Below, piece by piece: positions 62,266 through 62,351 of a stretch of DNA of 62,351 bases. The stretch is from the NCBI GenBank assembly GCA_034439615.1, contig JAWXAT010000017.1, positions 1-62,351 on the forward strand. The letters run 5' to 3'. The translations under genes were made by a program, and so were the position numbers. The notes beneath the pieces are model-generated. The model searched no databases. It was not told the DNA's origin and saw nothing but the letters and a program-made list of their open reading frames with translations. The DNA is from Oligoflexia bacterium. GTDB lineage: Bacteria; Bdellovibrionota; Bdellovibrionia; JABDDW01. Every line of letters begins with the position of its first letter. The stretch's first letter is position 1.

Positions 62266-62351
62266 GATAATATTTTTTAATTTTAATATGGTGACATTAT
62301 CGCTGCAACGCCACATTTTTTAATGGCGCAACCTGAAACATAATTTTACCG

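Larger units (their letters stand above)
61722..62351. other. 630-bp non-coding end region with repeats
   Basis: No convincing gene is visible. The longest open stretches are interrupted and lack start signals. It contains a pair of near 35-nt repeats (62038-62107), an array of seven 14-nt units (62168-62265) and, near the edge, a short inverted repeat (CGCCA...TGGCG). It could hold regulatory sequence for a gene beyond the window. Confidence 0.6.

Overview
The window looks like one continuous piece of chromosome from an AT-rich, free-living Gram-negative bacterium. Signs of an outer membrane are TonB with a TonB-dependent receptor, PqiA/MCE proteins, several beta-barrel-like exported proteins, lipoproteins and a FadE-type acyl-CoA dehydrogenase. 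The secreted subtilases, exported hydrolases, GTP-type PEP carboxykinase and stand-alone receiver proteins resemble Bdellovibrionota (Bdellovibrio and relatives). That placement is inference from gene content, not a measured phylogeny. I see no rRNA, tRNA, CRISPR array, IS element or prophage.

Layout. 1-7 kb: the N-terminus of a type IV prepilin cut by the window edge, an exported Asp/Trp-rich protein, hflX, infA (TTG start) with a coupled zinc-ribbon gene, a DUF1579 protein, an alkyltransferase-like (ATL) gene, and an outer-membrane-protein/PqiA/two-domain-MCE operon. 7-12 kb: a minus-strand operon of an unusual zinc-ribbon SDR protein, PEP carboxylase, a DUF1232 protein and a periplasmic protein. 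12-20 kb: an RsmH-family methyltransferase, dps, yaiI and an RNA/ribosome block (two DEAD-box helicases, Uup, a TPR protein). 20-23 kb: a hybrid PAS-histidine kinase broken by two apparent frameshifts. 23-32 kb: small housekeeping genes (yciH, rluF, GNAT, GST, exported Bcp, HNH, ABC-F, methyltransferase, dgkA, msrA) and an RDD-TPR/rhomboid pair. 32-41 kb: pckG, a secreted zincin-like protein, M23 and SLT cell-wall enzymes, a rhodanese and a receiver protein. 41-48 kb: a seven-gene minus-strand run TonB - TonB-dependent receptor - PKD-like lipoprotein - YbaN - subtilase - DusC - esterase. 48-54 kb: a LOG/MFS/SDF operon, an exported beta-carbonic anhydrase, and a nucleotidyltransferase-BON fusion coupled to a metallophosphoesterase. 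54-62 kb: a broken receiver gene, a thioesterase, a YeiH/cysteine dioxygenase pair, msrB, a second subtilase with a C-terminal sorting-like tail, fadE, an exported protein and a 630-bp non-coding end with a 14-nt tandem repeat.

How the genes work together. PEP carboxylase and PEP carboxykinase bracket the oxaloacetate node. MsrA, MsrB, exported Bcp, GST and Dps form a scattered oxidative-damage set. YeiH with cysteine dioxygenase suggests cysteine-sulfur disposal. The TonB-receptor-lipoprotein-subtilase run could capture and process an external substrate.

Best candidates for something undescribed are the nucleotidyltransferase-BON/phosphoesterase pair, the zinc-ribbon SDR protein that has lost the usual catalytic residues, and the TonB-receptor/lipoprotein/subtilase locus. 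Two signalling genes carry homopolymer-associated frameshifts, which are either sequence errors, recent decay, or slippage/phase switching. Several genes without a Shine-Dalgarno sequence have promoter-like boxes only 7-8 nt before the start codon, suggesting leaderless mRNAs.
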